A stretch of DNA of 64,000 nt from Mesorhizobium carmichaelinearum (lineage in GTDB: Bacteria; Pseudomonadota; Alphaproteobacteria; Rhizobiales; Rhizobiaceae): NCBI RefSeq assembly GCF_900199455.1, contig NZ_FZQR01000011.1:124001-188000 (forward strand), written 5' to 3'. Position 1 is the first letter of the stretch. Each line of letters starts with the position of its first letter. The notes beneath the pieces are model-generated. The model searched no databases and was not told the DNA's origin. It was given only the letters and a program-made list of their open reading frames with translations. The position numbers were made by a program, and so were the translations under genes. This document shows, piece by piece, positions 8,483 to 17,364 of the stretch.

Positions 8483-10018
8483 CTATTTGACCGAAACGCT
8501 CGGCCCGCCCTCCACCGCCAGCACCAGCCTGCGGTTGGTGATGCGCGCCAGCTGCGCCAGCCGGCCGGCCGGCCGCTCGCCGTAGAGGTCGGAGAGCGAA
8601 GCCGGCAACACCAGCGCCAGCACGCCATTGGCGCGCTGCTCCCATTTCAGCCTGGGCATGATGCCGGGCATCGAGGCTGTCAGCAGATAGACGACGCGCA
8701 TCATCGCCGCCAGCACCCGGGCCCGCTCGAGGTAGCGCGGCGTCGCCAGCGCCTTGATTTCCGGCGCAATGGACTCGTTGAAGATGCCGTCGTGACGATA
8801 GGCGTTGGCCAAAGCCAGGAAAGCACGGCCGGGATGGTCGACGCCGAAGAAGGAGGCGTGGGCAATGATGTTGAGCGATTGCCTGCCGCGATATTCCGGA
8901 TGTGCGCGCCAGCCGATGTCGGCCAGCAAGGCGGCGGCGTGGCGATAGCGCGCTTCGTCCTCCGTCTCGTCGATGCCGAAAGCGGCAAAGGATTTGGCCG
9001 TCCAGTCGACCAGCTCATGCGCATGAGTGACCGAGCGCGAGCGCAGACGGGCGAGTTCCTCGGACGCCGAAATCAACGGATCGGCCTTCTGCTCGGCCTC
9101 GTCGAGCAGTGAATAGAGGAAGCCTTCGCGTACGCCGAGCGCCGAAACGATGATCTTCGACGGCTGCATCGCCGCCATGATCTCCTGCAACACGATGGCG
9201 CCATAGGGCAGCAGCGAGCGGCGGTTCTTCGAGACGCCCTCGATCCCCTTGACCTTCTCGATCTCGGCTTTGGCCACCTGCTTGAGAAAGTTCGTCGCAC
9301 TGTCGGCCGACATCTCGTAGTGGTGCATGACACCGAGCGGGTAGTTGTTCATCTCCATGTGCAGCCGGGCGAGGTTTCGCCAGGTGCCGCCGACGGCATA
9401 GAAGGGCCTGCCCTGCCCGCCCTTCAACAGCTTGGCCCGCGCCAGTTCGTCGCGTGCGATCTTCTGCGCCTGGGTGAGCGAGTTCTTCGCCATGTCCTGC
9501 AGGCGCAGGCCACCCAGCGGCAGCGTTATGCCGTCGCCGATGGCTTCGCCGCTAACGTCGACCAGTTCGAGACTGCCACCGCCCAGATCGCCGGCGATGC
9601 CATTGGCTGGATGGAAGCCGGAAATGACGCCGAGCGCCGAATAATAGGCTTCCTGGCGCCCGCTGATCACGCGGATCTCGGTCTTGAGCACGTCTTCGGC
9701 GCGGTGGATGAAATCGGGACCGTTGATCGCCTCGCGCGCGGCGGCGGTGGCCAAGACATACATATGCTCGGCGCCGGCCTGGTCGGACAGCGCGCGAAAG
9801 CGGCGGAACTCTTCCATCGAGCGGGTCACCGCTTCGGGGTCGAGCTTTCCGGTCGAAACGATGCCGCGGCCAAGACCAGCCAGCATCTTTTCGTTGAACA
9901 GCATGGTCGGCGAGCGCGCCAGTCCTTCATAGACAACGAGGCGGATCGAATTCGACCCGATGTCGATGATGGACAGCGGTCGGCGGTCCTGTAGCCGGCC
10001 CTGGGAATCAGACAGCAT
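8483..10018 (-). CDS. ppx: Ppx/GppA family exopolyphosphatase
   Basis: 511-aa Ppx/GppA phosphatase, expected to release phosphate from the ends of polyphosphate (or act on pppGpp). The N-terminal actin-like ATPase fold shows the phosphate loops IDIGSNSIRLVV (about 18-29) and GDLGGGSLELV. The C-terminal half carries an HD-like helical domain (RYRHAAALLADIGWRAHPEYR). Its start codon shares one base with the ppk stop, so the two are translationally coupled in a ppk-ppx operon that both makes and degrades polyphosphate. Confidence 0.93.
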   Translation of the reverse strand: MLSDSQGRLQDRRPLSIIDIGSNSIRLVVYEGLARSPTMLFNEKMLAGLGRGIVSTGKLDPEAVTRSMEEFRRFRALSDQAGAEHMYVLATAAAREAINGPDFIHRAEDVLKTEIRVISGRQEAYYSALGVISGFHPANGIAGDLGGGSLELVDVSGEAIGDGITLPLGGLRLQDMAKNSLTQAQKIARDELARAKLLKGGQGRPFYAVGGTWRNLARLHMEMNNYPLGVMHHYEMSADSATNFLKQVAKAEIEKVKGIEGVSKNRRSLLPYGAIVLQEIMAAMQPSKIIVSALGVREGFLYSLLDEAEQKADPLISASEELARLRSRSVTHAHELVDWTAKSFAAFGIDETEDEARYRHAAALLADIGWRAHPEYRGRQSLNIIAHASFFGVDHPGRAFLALANAYRHDGIFNESIAPEIKALATPRYLERARVLAAMMRVVYLLTASMPGIMPRLKWEQRANGVLALVLPASLSDLYGERPAGRLAQLARITNRRLVLAVEGGPSVSVK

Positions 10019-12234
10019 CAGGTGGACGCTGCGGCGTTCTTCTTGCGGCGCTTGAACTGCGCAATGCGCTTGGGCGCATGCGACTTCAGCGCGTCACCCC
10101 GTCCGGACAGGCTCGGATTGGTCATGAAATATTCCTGCGCGTTGAACGGTTCCTCGCCCTCTTCCAGCACGACGCGCCGGGAGGTTCCATCAGCCAATAC
10201 GTCGAAACTTTGCTGATTGTCCATGATATTGCCCAGCATGATCTGGCCCAGGATCTGTTCATGCACAGTTGGATTGGTGATCGGCACCATGGTCTCGACA
10301 CGACGGTCGAGATTGCGCGGCATCAGGTCGGCCGAGGAGATGTAGACGATCGCCTCGTCCGACGGCAGGCCATGGCCGTTACCGAAGCAGTAGATGCGGC
10401 TGTGCTCGAGGAACCGGCCGACGATCGACTTGACCCTGATGTTTTCCGACAGACCCGGCACCTGCGGCCGCAGGCAGCAGATGCCGCGCACGACGAGGTC
10501 GATTTCCACCCCCGCGCGGCTGGCATCATAGAGCGCGTCGATGATGATCGGGTCGACGAGCGCGTTCATCTTCATCCAGATGCGCGCCGGCTTTCCTTCC
10601 AGCGCATGGGCGACTTCGTCGGAAATGTGCTTGAGGATGCGGCTTCTCAGCGTAAACGGCGAGATCGCGATCCGCATTTCATCGGTCGGCTCGGCATAGC
10701 CGGTGATGAAGTTGAACAATTGGGCAACGTCGCGGGCAATCGTCGGATCGGTGGTGAAGAAGGACAGGTCGGTGTAGATGCGCGCTGTGACCGGGTGGTA
10801 GTTGCCGGTGCCAAGATGCACGTAGTTGCGCAGCTTGCCATCCTCGCGCCGCACCACCAGCGACATCTTGGCGTGGGTCTTCAACTCGAGGAAACCGAAC
10901 ACGACCTGGACGCCGGCGCGCTCGAGGTCGCGCGCCCAGCGGATGTTGGCTTCCTCGTCGAAGCGCGCCTTGAGCTCGACAAGTGCGGTCACCGACTTGC
11001 CGGCCTCGGCGGCGTCGACCAGCGCGCGCACGATCGGGCTGTCGTTGGAGGTGCGGTAAAGTGTCTGCTTGATCGCCACCACTTCGGGGTCGGCCATCGC
11101 CTGGCGCAGGAACTGCACAACGACGTCGAAGGATTCGTAGGGGTGGTGGACGACGATGTCCTTCTCGCGAATGGCGGCAAAACAGTCGCCGCCATGCTCG
11201 CGGATGCGCTCGGGAAAGCGCGGATTGTAGGGCGTGAACTTCAGGTCATCGCGAGGGATGGAGACGATCTCGGAGATCTGGCTGAGCGCCAGCGGACCGG
11301 TTAGCACGCTGATACGGCTCGACGAGACACCAAGTTCGCCGGCAACGAAGTCGCGCAGCTCGGCCGGCATCAGCTTGTCGAACTCGATGCGGATGACCGA
11401 GCCGCGGCGGCGGCGCTTCAGCGCCGTCTCGAACAGGCGCACGAGATCTTCCGACTCCTCCTCTACCTCGATATCGCTGTCTCGGATGATGCGGAATGTG
11501 CCGGAACCCTTGACCTCATAGCCGGGAAACAGCTTGCCGATATAAAGGCCGACCGCCTCTTCCAGCGGGATGAAGCGGACATGGTGCTTGCGATCGGGCA
11601 AACGGATGAAGCGCTTCAGCGCGACCGGCAGACGCAAGAGCGCGCTCATCTCCTCGCCATTCTTGCGGTGGCGCAGCTGCAGCGCCATCGAGAAGCCGAG
11701 ATTGGGAATGAACGGGAACGGGTGCGCCGGGTCGATCGACAGCGGCGTGAGCACCGGAAACACCTGGTCCTGGAAATGGTCTTCCAGCCAGACCTTCTCG
11801 TCCTTGGTCAGCGCATCGCGCGCAATGCTCTCAATGCCTTCCTTGTTGAGCAGCACGGTGAGCGCCGAAAGGCTCTTCTGCTGGTCTTCCTGCAGCCGCT
11901 CGACCTCGCGCAGCAGCTGTTCGAGCTGCTGTTCGGGGGTGCGGCCGTCGGGGCTCTTCAGCGTGATGCCTTCGCGCACCTGGCCGGCGAGGCCGGCGAC
12001 ACGCACCATGAAGAACTCGTCGAGATTGGCTGCCGAGATCGACAGGAAGCGGACGCGCTCCAGCAGCGGGTGATGGGTGTTCAGCGATTCCTCGAGCACG
12101 CGGCGGTTGAACTGCAGCCAGGAAAACTCGCGGTTGACGAAGCGATCCGGGTTACCGCCCTCTGAACTGGCCGCCTCGACGTTGACGAATTCGCTCTGTA
12201 CCGGCTTCAGTTCATTCATGATTCCTGCCCGCAA
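10018..12234 (-). CDS. ppk: Polyphosphate kinase 1
   Basis: PPK1, making polyphosphate reversibly from ATP at the inner membrane. The N-terminal domain is seen in NREFSWLQFNRRVLEES. The phospholipase-D-like catalytic region has the expected His motif THAKMSLVV and then NYVHLGTGNYHP. 738 aa is normal for PPK1. The first ATG (12234) is followed by MNELKPVQSEF at 12219, and either could start the protein. It is the first gene of the ppk-ppx pair. The 214 bp upstream, shared with the divergent zinc-finger gene, contain two CTGTC pentamers that do not form a proper Pho box. Confidence 0.95.
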   Translation of the reverse strand: MRAGIMNELKPVQSEFVNVEAASSEGGNPDRFVNREFSWLQFNRRVLEESLNTHHPLLERVRFLSISAANLDEFFMVRVAGLAGQVREGITLKSPDGRTPEQQLEQLLREVERLQEDQQKSLSALTVLLNKEGIESIARDALTKDEKVWLEDHFQDQVFPVLTPLSIDPAHPFPFIPNLGFSMALQLRHRKNGEEMSALLRLPVALKRFIRLPDRKHHVRFIPLEEAVGLYIGKLFPGYEVKGSGTFRIIRDSDIEVEEESEDLVRLFETALKRRRRGSVIRIEFDKLMPAELRDFVAGELGVSSSRISVLTGPLALSQISEIVSIPRDDLKFTPYNPRFPERIREHGGDCFAAIREKDIVVHHPYESFDVVVQFLRQAMADPEVVAIKQTLYRTSNDSPIVRALVDAAEAGKSVTALVELKARFDEEANIRWARDLERAGVQVVFGFLELKTHAKMSLVVRREDGKLRNYVHLGTGNYHPVTARIYTDLSFFTTDPTIARDVAQLFNFITGYAEPTDEMRIAISPFTLRSRILKHISDEVAHALEGKPARIWMKMNALVDPIIIDALYDASRAGVEIDLVVRGICCLRPQVPGLSENIRVKSIVGRFLEHSRIYCFGNGHGLPSDEAIVYISSADLMPRNLDRRVETMVPITNPTVHEQILGQIMLGNIMDNQQSFDVLADGTSRRVVLEEGEEPFNAQEYFMTNPSLSGRGDALKSHAPKRIAQFKRRKKNAAAST

Positions 12235-12448
12235 CCGTTCCTTTTGCAGCGCCGCCAGATGGCGATGGACGCTCTAACATGCCATTGTGACGCATGATCG
12301 GTCGCGGAATCGCTTTGCGTCCGCGGTCACACGCTTAACCGGCTCAACTTATCCTCTGACAGGCTTTTGCGACAGTTTCATTTCATCGATCTTGCAAAGA
12401 GACCTGTTATGATCCAGATGCATGCGAGACTGCGTTAAGGAGACGACG

Positions 12449-12694
12449 ATGGCAGGCGGTTCCATTCCCCATTTCCAGAACGATGCCGGCCATCCGGCGA
12501 TCGACATCGGGGTCAAGGAATTCATGTGCACGGGCGCCAACCCGCCTTTCGACCACCCACATGTGTTTCTCGACATGGGCGACGACAATGAGAAAGTTTG
12601 CCCCTATTGCTCGACGCTCTATCGCTATTCGCCGAAGCTGAAGGCGACGGAAACGGTGCCGGCCGGCTGCCTCTACATCGACCAGGCCGCCTGA
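12449..12694 (+). CDS. Zinc-finger (zf-CHCC type) domain protein
   Basis: 81-aa protein with a CHCC zinc-finger pattern: Cys in EFMCTG, His in FDHPH and Cys-x2-Cys in VCPYCSTLY. The family resembles the zinc-binding part of mitochondrial complex I NDUFS6, and alphaproteobacterial members are often linked to respiratory complex I. That role here is inference. The start is clear: AAGGAG lies 6 nt before the ATG at 12449. Only 19 bp separate it from the FAD monooxygenase gene, so co-transcription is likely. Confidence 0.88.
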   Translation: MAGGSIPHFQNDAGHPAIDIGVKEFMCTGANPPFDHPHVFLDMGDDNEKVCPYCSTLYRYSPKLKATETVPAGCLYIDQAA

Positions 12695-12713
12695 TTCTTT
12701 CGCGACAGAGCTG

Positions 12714-13952
12714 ATGGACGACACGCGCTCCCGGCAAGTCGTCATCGCCGGAGCGGGCATCGCCGGGCTGACAGCAGCCATCGCCTTTGCCGAACGCGGT
12801 TATTCCGTGCAGGTTTTCGAACAGGCCCAGCGCCTCGAAGCGGCAGGTGCCGGCATCCAGCTTTCCCCCAACGCGACGCGCATTCTTCGCCAGCTCGGCG
12901 TGCTCGACCGGCTGCTGTCGTCGGCGGTGCGGCCTGGGGCCGTGGTGCTGAAGGATGCAAGGACGCTGCGTCAACTGGCGCACGTACCGCTCGGGCAATC
13001 GGGTGAAGACCGCTGGGGCGCCCCCTATCTCGTCGCGCACCGCGCCGACCTGCAGGCGGCGCTGATGGCGCGTGCTGCCGAGATGCGCGATATCCATCTC
13101 ACCACTGGCGCGCGCGTCGGCAGAATTGCGGCCGGTCCCCATGGCATCACGGCAAGCGTGGAGACCGGGGGCGAGACCACCGAGGCGCATGGCGTGCTGT
13201 TGGTCGGAGCCGACGGCGTATGGTCATCGGTGCGCGGGCTTGCCGGTTCGGAAAGCGGAACCGTGTTCGCGGCCAGCCGTTTTTCCGGTGAACTGGCATG
13301 GCGTGCAACCGTGGCGGCCGACAGCCCCGCTGGACAGGCCTTTGCCGCCATTGGCGCCGTCGACTGCGTCACCACCTTCCTACACCCCGGCTTCCACATG
13401 GTCGCCTATCCCGTCAGCAAAGGCAGCGCCTTCAATCTTGCTGCCTTCACCAGAGGCGAGCGGATCGCGGAAGGTTGGTCGGGTCACGCCGACCCCGCCA
13501 TCCTCAGCGGGGCCATGCGCGGTACCGCGCAGGCGCTGAGAAAGCTTGTCGCACTGGCCGGCCCCTGGACGGCCTTTCCGATCCATACTGTCCAACAGAG
13601 GCGGTGGACCAGCCCGCAAGGCATCGCACTGGTCGGCGACGCCGCGCATGCGATGACGCCGTTCGCGGCACAGGGCGCGGCGATGGCGATCGAGGACGCC
13701 GCGATGCTTGCCAATACCATGGCTGACTTTCCCACCGGTTCGGCGGGAAGCCTTCAAATCTGGGAGAACCTGCGCCGGCCGCGTGTCGCCAAAGTCGCCC
13801 GGCGCGGTGCACTCAACCGCCTCGCCTGGCATGCCAGAGGCCCGGTGGCTCTTGCCCGCAACCTGGTGCTGGCGGCGCGGCCGGCGGAGAAGCTCGCCGC
13901 GGACCTCGACTGGCTTTATGGCTGGCAGGAGCAGAAGGTCGTCAGGCGATAG
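12714..13952 (+). CDS. FAD-dependent monooxygenase (UbiH/salicylate hydroxylase-like)
   Basis: 412-aa flavoprotein monooxygenase of the p-hydroxybenzoate hydroxylase class. The FAD-binding GxGxxG is VVIAGAGIAGLTAAIA near residue 10, the middle motif is VGADGVWSSVR, and the second FAD motif is GIALVGDAAHAMTPFAAQG. Family enzymes hydroxylate aromatic rings using NAD(P)H and O2. The substrate is not evident: salicylate hydroxylase-like and ubiquinone hydroxylase-like enzymes share these motifs. No aromatic-degradation genes surround it. Confidence 0.88.
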   Translation: MDDTRSRQVVIAGAGIAGLTAAIAFAERGYSVQVFEQAQRLEAAGAGIQLSPNATRILRQLGVLDRLLSSAVRPGAVVLKDARTLRQLAHVPLGQSGEDRWGAPYLVAHRADLQAALMARAAEMRDIHLTTGARVGRIAAGPHGITASVETGGETTEAHGVLLVGADGVWSSVRGLAGSESGTVFAASRFSGELAWRATVAADSPAGQAFAAIGAVDCVTTFLHPGFHMVAYPVSKGSAFNLAAFTRGERIAEGWSGHADPAILSGAMRGTAQALRKLVALAGPWTAFPIHTVQQRRWTSPQGIALVGDAAHAMTPFAAQGAAMAIEDAAMLANTMADFPTGSAGSLQIWENLRRPRVAKVARRGALNRLAWHARGPVALARNLVLAARPAEKLAADLDWLYGWQEQKVVRR

Positions 13953-13971
13953 GACGTTGAAGCCAGCTACA

Positions 13972-14011
13972 TTGACATAATGGCTATTTGTAGTTACATT
14001 TTTGTGGTTAC
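13972..14011 (+). promoter_or_regulatory. brnTA promoter with overlapping direct repeats
   Basis: TTGACA (13972-13977), a 17-nt spacer and TACATT (13995-14000) form a good sigma-70-type promoter. TGTAGTTAC (13989-13997) and TGTGGTTAC (14003-14011) are direct repeats 14 bp apart over and just after the -10 element, a natural site for BrnA autorepression. Confidence 0.6.
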
Positions 14012-14016
14012 GTCAT

Positions 14017-14316
14017 ATGGAAGAATTGCGATTTGAATGGGATCCGGAAAAGGCTAGGTCAAATCTGCGTAAACATGGCGTGAGTTTCGAGACTGCCGTT
14101 CGCGTTTTCTCCGATCCCTTCGCGCTGGTGGAGCAGGACAGGGTCGACGACGGCGAATACCGCTGGCAGACGACGGGCGTGGTTGACGGCGCGCTTGTGT
14201 TGTTGGTTGCCCATGCCGACAGGGAGGAAGACGGCATAGAGGTGATCCGGATCATTTCAGCGCGGCGGGCCACGCCGGTAGAAAGAAAACGTTATGCGCA
14301 AAGTCGTTCGATATAA
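14017..14316 (+). CDS. brnT: BrnT family toxin (type II toxin-antitoxin)
   Basis: 99-aa BrnT-type RNase toxin with a RelE-like fold. The family opening FEWDPEKARSNLRKHGVSFETA is intact apart from normal variation, as are the central FSDPFAL, the VLLVAH strand and the C-terminal IRIISARRATPVERKRY, which carries the basic active-site residues. The ATG at 14017 gives the usual MEELRFEWDPEKA start. It overlaps brnA by 23 bp, the normal toxin-first order for this family. The pair looks complete and probably functional, and its 5' gap is AT-rich compared with its neighbours. Confidence 0.93.
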   Translation: MEELRFEWDPEKARSNLRKHGVSFETAVRVFSDPFALVEQDRVDDGEYRWQTTGVVDGALVLLVAHADREEDGIEVIRIISARRATPVERKRYAQSRSI

Positions 14317-14617
14317 GTTTGATCCGGCAAATCCGCCTCCGCTGACGGAAGCCCAGAAGGCAGAAATCGCGGCTTTGAAGGCACGCCCGGAGGACGATGT
14401 TGATACCAGCGATATCCCAGAATTGACGGAAGAGTTCTGGCAGAAGGCTGTCCGGAACCCGTACTTCAGACCGATCAAGCAGCAGCTGACCCTTCGCCTC
14501 GACTCTGACCTCGTCGCATGGTTCAAGGGGCGCACGCCCGACGGTCGCGGTTACCAGAGCGCGATTAACAAGGCATTGCGCGAATATGTGACGAAGCAGG
14601 ACCGCAAAGCCGGTTAG
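14294..14617 (+). CDS. brnA: BrnA family antitoxin
   Basis: 107-aa antitoxin for the adjacent BrnT. The N-terminal half includes the toxin-binding segment (LTEEFWQKAVRNPYFRP); the C-terminal half is a ribbon-helix-helix DNA-binding domain (KQQLTLRLDSDLVAWFK, then GYQSAINKALREYV). Family members neutralise BrnT and repress their own promoter. The start lies inside brnT, so the two are translationally coupled. The repeats at 13989-14011 are the probable operator. Confidence 0.93.
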   Translation: MRKVVRYKFDPANPPPLTEAQKAEIAALKARPEDDVDTSDIPELTEEFWQKAVRNPYFRPIKQQLTLRLDSDLVAWFKGRTPDGRGYQSAINKALREYVTKQDRKAG

Positions 14618-15268
14618 CTAATTGTACAGCCTCAACGACCACCCCAGCGACACCGGCAGCGGGTTCCACCAGCCGGTCCGCAGACCGGCAGTGCGCAGTG
14701 CGGCGGCGGTCCAGGTGTTGCAGCCGACCAGTGCGTTGAAATGGCCGTTGGCTTCGAAGAAGCCGTCGAATTTGGAATAAGCGGCATTCTGGATATGCAT
14801 CGGACCACTCGGTCCCTGCTGAAAACTGGCCTCGATGAAATCGAGCAGTGCCGCAAACTGGTCGTCACCAATATCGAAGCCGGCGACATCTGGATGCGGT
14901 TCGACGATATCGCCGGCGACATCGACATGCATGACCGAGTCGTCGAGGGTCAGCGCTTTCATTACCGGAACGGCTTTCAGCTCAGACCAGGTCGGTGTTT
15001 CCAGATAGAAGGCGCGGCCGCCCCAGCCGAAGACGATATAGCGCACCTCGGGCGCATCGGACGGCAGTCCGGCGTCTACCAGAAAATGAAAGCGCTGACG
15101 CACGGCATCGTCCACCGGAATGGCGATGTCGGTATGGATCGGGTTCTTCAGCACCAGTATGTGGCGCGTACCCTCGCCCGCGGATGCCGCCGGCCAGAGC
15201 GGGCGCGGCACCAGCGTGCCGAGGGCGGTTGCCAGCACTATGGAGAGGAAACGCAGGACTTTTCTCAT
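14618..15268 (-). CDS. DUF2459 (TIGR02117-like) exported protein
   Basis: 216-aa protein with an N-terminal hydrophobic signal or anchor (MRKVLRFLSIVLATALGTLV). It has the DUF2459/TIGR02117 pattern: LKNPIHTDIAIP with a conserved His-Thr-Asp, IVFGWGGRAFYLETPTW, and NALVGCNTWTAAALRTAGL with a conserved Cys near the end. The His/Cys pattern recalls papain-like or NlpC-like folds, but no activity is established to my knowledge. I chose the ATG at 15268 because it starts directly at the signal segment. It is convergent with brnA, whose stop is at 14617. Confidence 0.85.
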   Translation of the reverse strand: MRKVLRFLSIVLATALGTLVPRPLWPAASAGEGTRHILVLKNPIHTDIAIPVDDAVRQRFHFLVDAGLPSDAPEVRYIVFGWGGRAFYLETPTWSELKAVPVMKALTLDDSVMHVDVAGDIVEPHPDVAGFDIGDDQFAALLDFIEASFQQGPSGPMHIQNAAYSKFDGFFEANGHFNALVGCNTWTAAALRTAGLRTGWWNPLPVSLGWSLRLYN

Positions 15269-15321
15269 CGATGACGCCCCCCGCTGCTCCGCCGCCAATC
15301 GCATCGGCCGATCCACAAGAA

Positions 15322-15352
15322 AAGAGCCCGGCCGCATTGCGGCCGGGCTCTT
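15322..15352 (-). terminator. Terminator of the aapJQMP operon
   Basis: A 14-bp perfect stem (AAGAGCCCGGCCGC / GCGGCCGGGCTCTT) with a 3-nt loop, 20 nt past the aapP stop. Read on the minus strand it runs into TTTTCTTG. Confidence 0.85.
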
Positions 15353-15371
15353 GCGCTCGGTGTGAACCCGC

Positions 15372-16175
15372 TCAGTGCAGGATCTGGCTGAGGAACAGCT
15401 TGGTGCGCTCGTGGCGCGGATGGTCGAAGAACTCGGCCGGCGTGTTCTGCTCGACGATCTGGCCCTGATCCATGAAGATCACCCGGTTGGCGACTTTTCG
15501 CGCAAAGCCCATCTCGTGGGTGACGCACAGCATGGTCATGCCTTCCTCGGCCAAGCCCACCATCGTCTCCAGCACTTCCTTGATCATCTCCGGGTCGAGC
15601 GCCGAAGTCGGCTCGTCGAACAGCATGATGCGCGGGTTCATGCACAGCGAGCGAGCGATCGCCACGCGCTGCTGCTGGCCGCCCGACAGCTGGCCCGGAT
15701 ATTTGTTGGCCTGCTCCGGGATTTTCACCCGCTTGAGGAAATGCATGGCGATTTCCTCGGCCTGCTTCTTCGGTGTCTTGCGCACCCAGATCGGCGCCAG
15801 CGTGCAGTTCTCCAGGATGGTCAGATGCGGGAACAGGTTGAAGTGCTGGAACACCATACCGACCTCGCGGCGCACCTCGTCGATCTTCTTCAGATCGTTG
15901 GTCAGTTCCTTGCCGTCGACGATAATCTTGCCCTTCTGGTGTTCCTCCAGCCGGTTGATGCAGCGGATCATGGTCGACTTGCCCGAGCCCGATGGGCCGC
16001 AAATGACGATGCGTTCACCGCGCATCACTTTCAGGTTGATGTCCTTCAGCACATGGAACTCGCCATACCATTTGTGCATGGCGATGATGTCGATGGCGAC
16101 ATCGGTGGTCGAGATGTGCATCTTGGCGGCGTTGACCTTGATCTCTTCCGCGCTGACGGCATTTTCGGTGGCCAT
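15372..16175 (-). CDS. aapP: General L-amino acid ABC transporter ATP-binding protein AapP
   Basis: 267-aa ATPase of the general amino-acid permease. Walker A is GPSGSGKST (about 60-68), the Q-loop region is GMVFQHFNLFPHLT, the signature is LSGGQQQR and Walker B is IMLFDEPTSALD, followed by the H-loop VTHEMGF. It powers uptake of a broad range of L-amino acids by the membrane partners AapQ and AapM. It is the last gene of the operon, 21 bp after aapM, and is followed by a strong terminator. The 25-residue N-terminal extension before IIAMHKWYG is typical of AapP. Confidence 0.96.
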   Translation of the reverse strand: MATENAVSAEEIKVNAAKMHISTTDVAIDIIAMHKWYGEFHVLKDINLKVMRGERIVICGPSGSGKSTMIRCINRLEEHQKGKIIVDGKELTNDLKKIDEVRREVGMVFQHFNLFPHLTILENCTLAPIWVRKTPKKQAEEIAMHFLKRVKIPEQANKYPGQLSGGQQQRVAIARSLCMNPRIMLFDEPTSALDPEMIKEVLETMVGLAEEGMTMLCVTHEMGFARKVANRVIFMDQGQIVEQNTPAEFFDHPRHERTKLFLSQILH

Positions 16176-16196
16176 GACAGGGTCCCCTTTTTGTTT

Positions 16197-17360
16197 TTAG
16201 CGTTTGTGGCCGGTGTCGAGCCGGCGTTCCGTGTACATTGAATAGCGCGACATGCCGAAGCAGAACAGCCAGAAGATGAAGGCCGCGAACACCAGGCCGG
16301 ACTTGGCCGTTACCGGCGTTGCCCAGTTGGGGTCGGAGAAATTCTGTTTGACGATGCCGAGCAGGTCGAACATCGAAATGATCGAGACCAGGCTGGAGTC
16401 CTTGAACATGCCGATGAAGGTGTTGACGATGCCTGGAATGACCAGCTTCAGCGCCTGCGGCATGACGACGAAATACATCTTCTGCCAATAGCCGAGACCG
16501 AGCGAATCGGCGCCTTCATACTGGCCTTTCGGAATGGCCTGCAGGCCGCCACGCACCACCTCGGCCATATAGGCGGCCGAGAACAGGGACACACCGATCA
16601 GCGCGCGCAGGTACTTGTCGAAGGTGACGCCGGCCGGCAGGAACAGCGGCAGCATGACGCTGGCCATGAACAGCACGGTGATCAGCGGCACGCCGCGCAC
16701 CGCCTCGATGAAGATCACGCACAGCATCTTGACGATCGGCATATTCGAACGCCGGCCGAGCGCCAGCACGATGCCGAGCGGCAGCGACACCACGATCGCC
16801 ACGAAGGACAGGCTAAGCGTTATCAGCAGCCCGCCCCAGCGCGGCGTCTCGACGTGAGGCAATCCGAACGCCCCGCCGGAAAGCAGGAAGAAGGACACGA
16901 TCGGCAAGACGATGAGCAGAAGGACAGCGTTGAGGCCCTTGCGCGGCACCTTGGGCATCAGCATCGGCACCAGCAGCACGAACAGCAATATGCCGACCAG
17001 GATCGGCCGCCAACGCTCCTCGGTCGGATAGGTGCCGAACAGGATCTGGCCGAACTTGGCGTTGACGAAGGCCCAGCAGGCGCCGGACCAGCCGTCCGGC
17101 TGGATGCCGCCCTGCGCCTGCGCCGCCGTGAGACAGACGGTGCGGTCGGGGCCAGTCCACTGGGCGTTGATGAAAGCCCAGTTGATGACTTGCGGCACGA
17201 TCAGCGCCACCAGCGCGATACCGATGATGGTCATGATGGTGTCGCTGACCGAACCGATCAGGTTCTTGCGAACCCAGGCGCCCATACCGGTTACTCCGGC
17301 CGGCGCCGGCTGCGCCAACACCATTTCCGTACGGACCCAGGACATGTCGTGTTCTTGCAT
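16197..17360 (-). CDS. aapM: General L-amino acid ABC transporter permease AapM
   Basis: 387-aa inner-membrane permease of the His/Glu/Gln/Arg/opine class, with the large N-terminal region typical of AapM and about eight hydrophobic segments. The EAA loop that contacts the ATPase is seen near EGADSLGLGYWQKMYFVVMPQALK. It pairs with AapQ. The gene lies 4 bp after aapQ, indicating tight translational coupling. Confidence 0.95.
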   Translation of the reverse strand: MQEHDMSWVRTEMVLAQPAPAGVTGMGAWVRKNLIGSVSDTIMTIIGIALVALIVPQVINWAFINAQWTGPDRTVCLTAAQAQGGIQPDGWSGACWAFVNAKFGQILFGTYPTEERWRPILVGILLFVLLVPMLMPKVPRKGLNAVLLLIVLPIVSFFLLSGGAFGLPHVETPRWGGLLITLSLSFVAIVVSLPLGIVLALGRRSNMPIVKMLCVIFIEAVRGVPLITVLFMASVMLPLFLPAGVTFDKYLRALIGVSLFSAAYMAEVVRGGLQAIPKGQYEGADSLGLGYWQKMYFVVMPQALKLVIPGIVNTFIGMFKDSSLVSIISMFDLLGIVKQNFSDPNWATPVTAKSGLVFAAFIFWLFCFGMSRYSMYTERRLDTGHKR

Positions 17361-17364
17361 GGCC

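Noticed and set aside
10078..11304. A 408-codon plus-strand frame opposite ppk
   Set aside because: Antisense to the well-conserved polyphosphate kinase, with no ribosome-binding site or domain.
12350..12385. Possible Pho box upstream of ppk (two CTGTC pentamers on the minus strand)
   Set aside because: The pentamers are 13 bp apart, not the 11 bp of a Pho box, and the flanking bases do not match.
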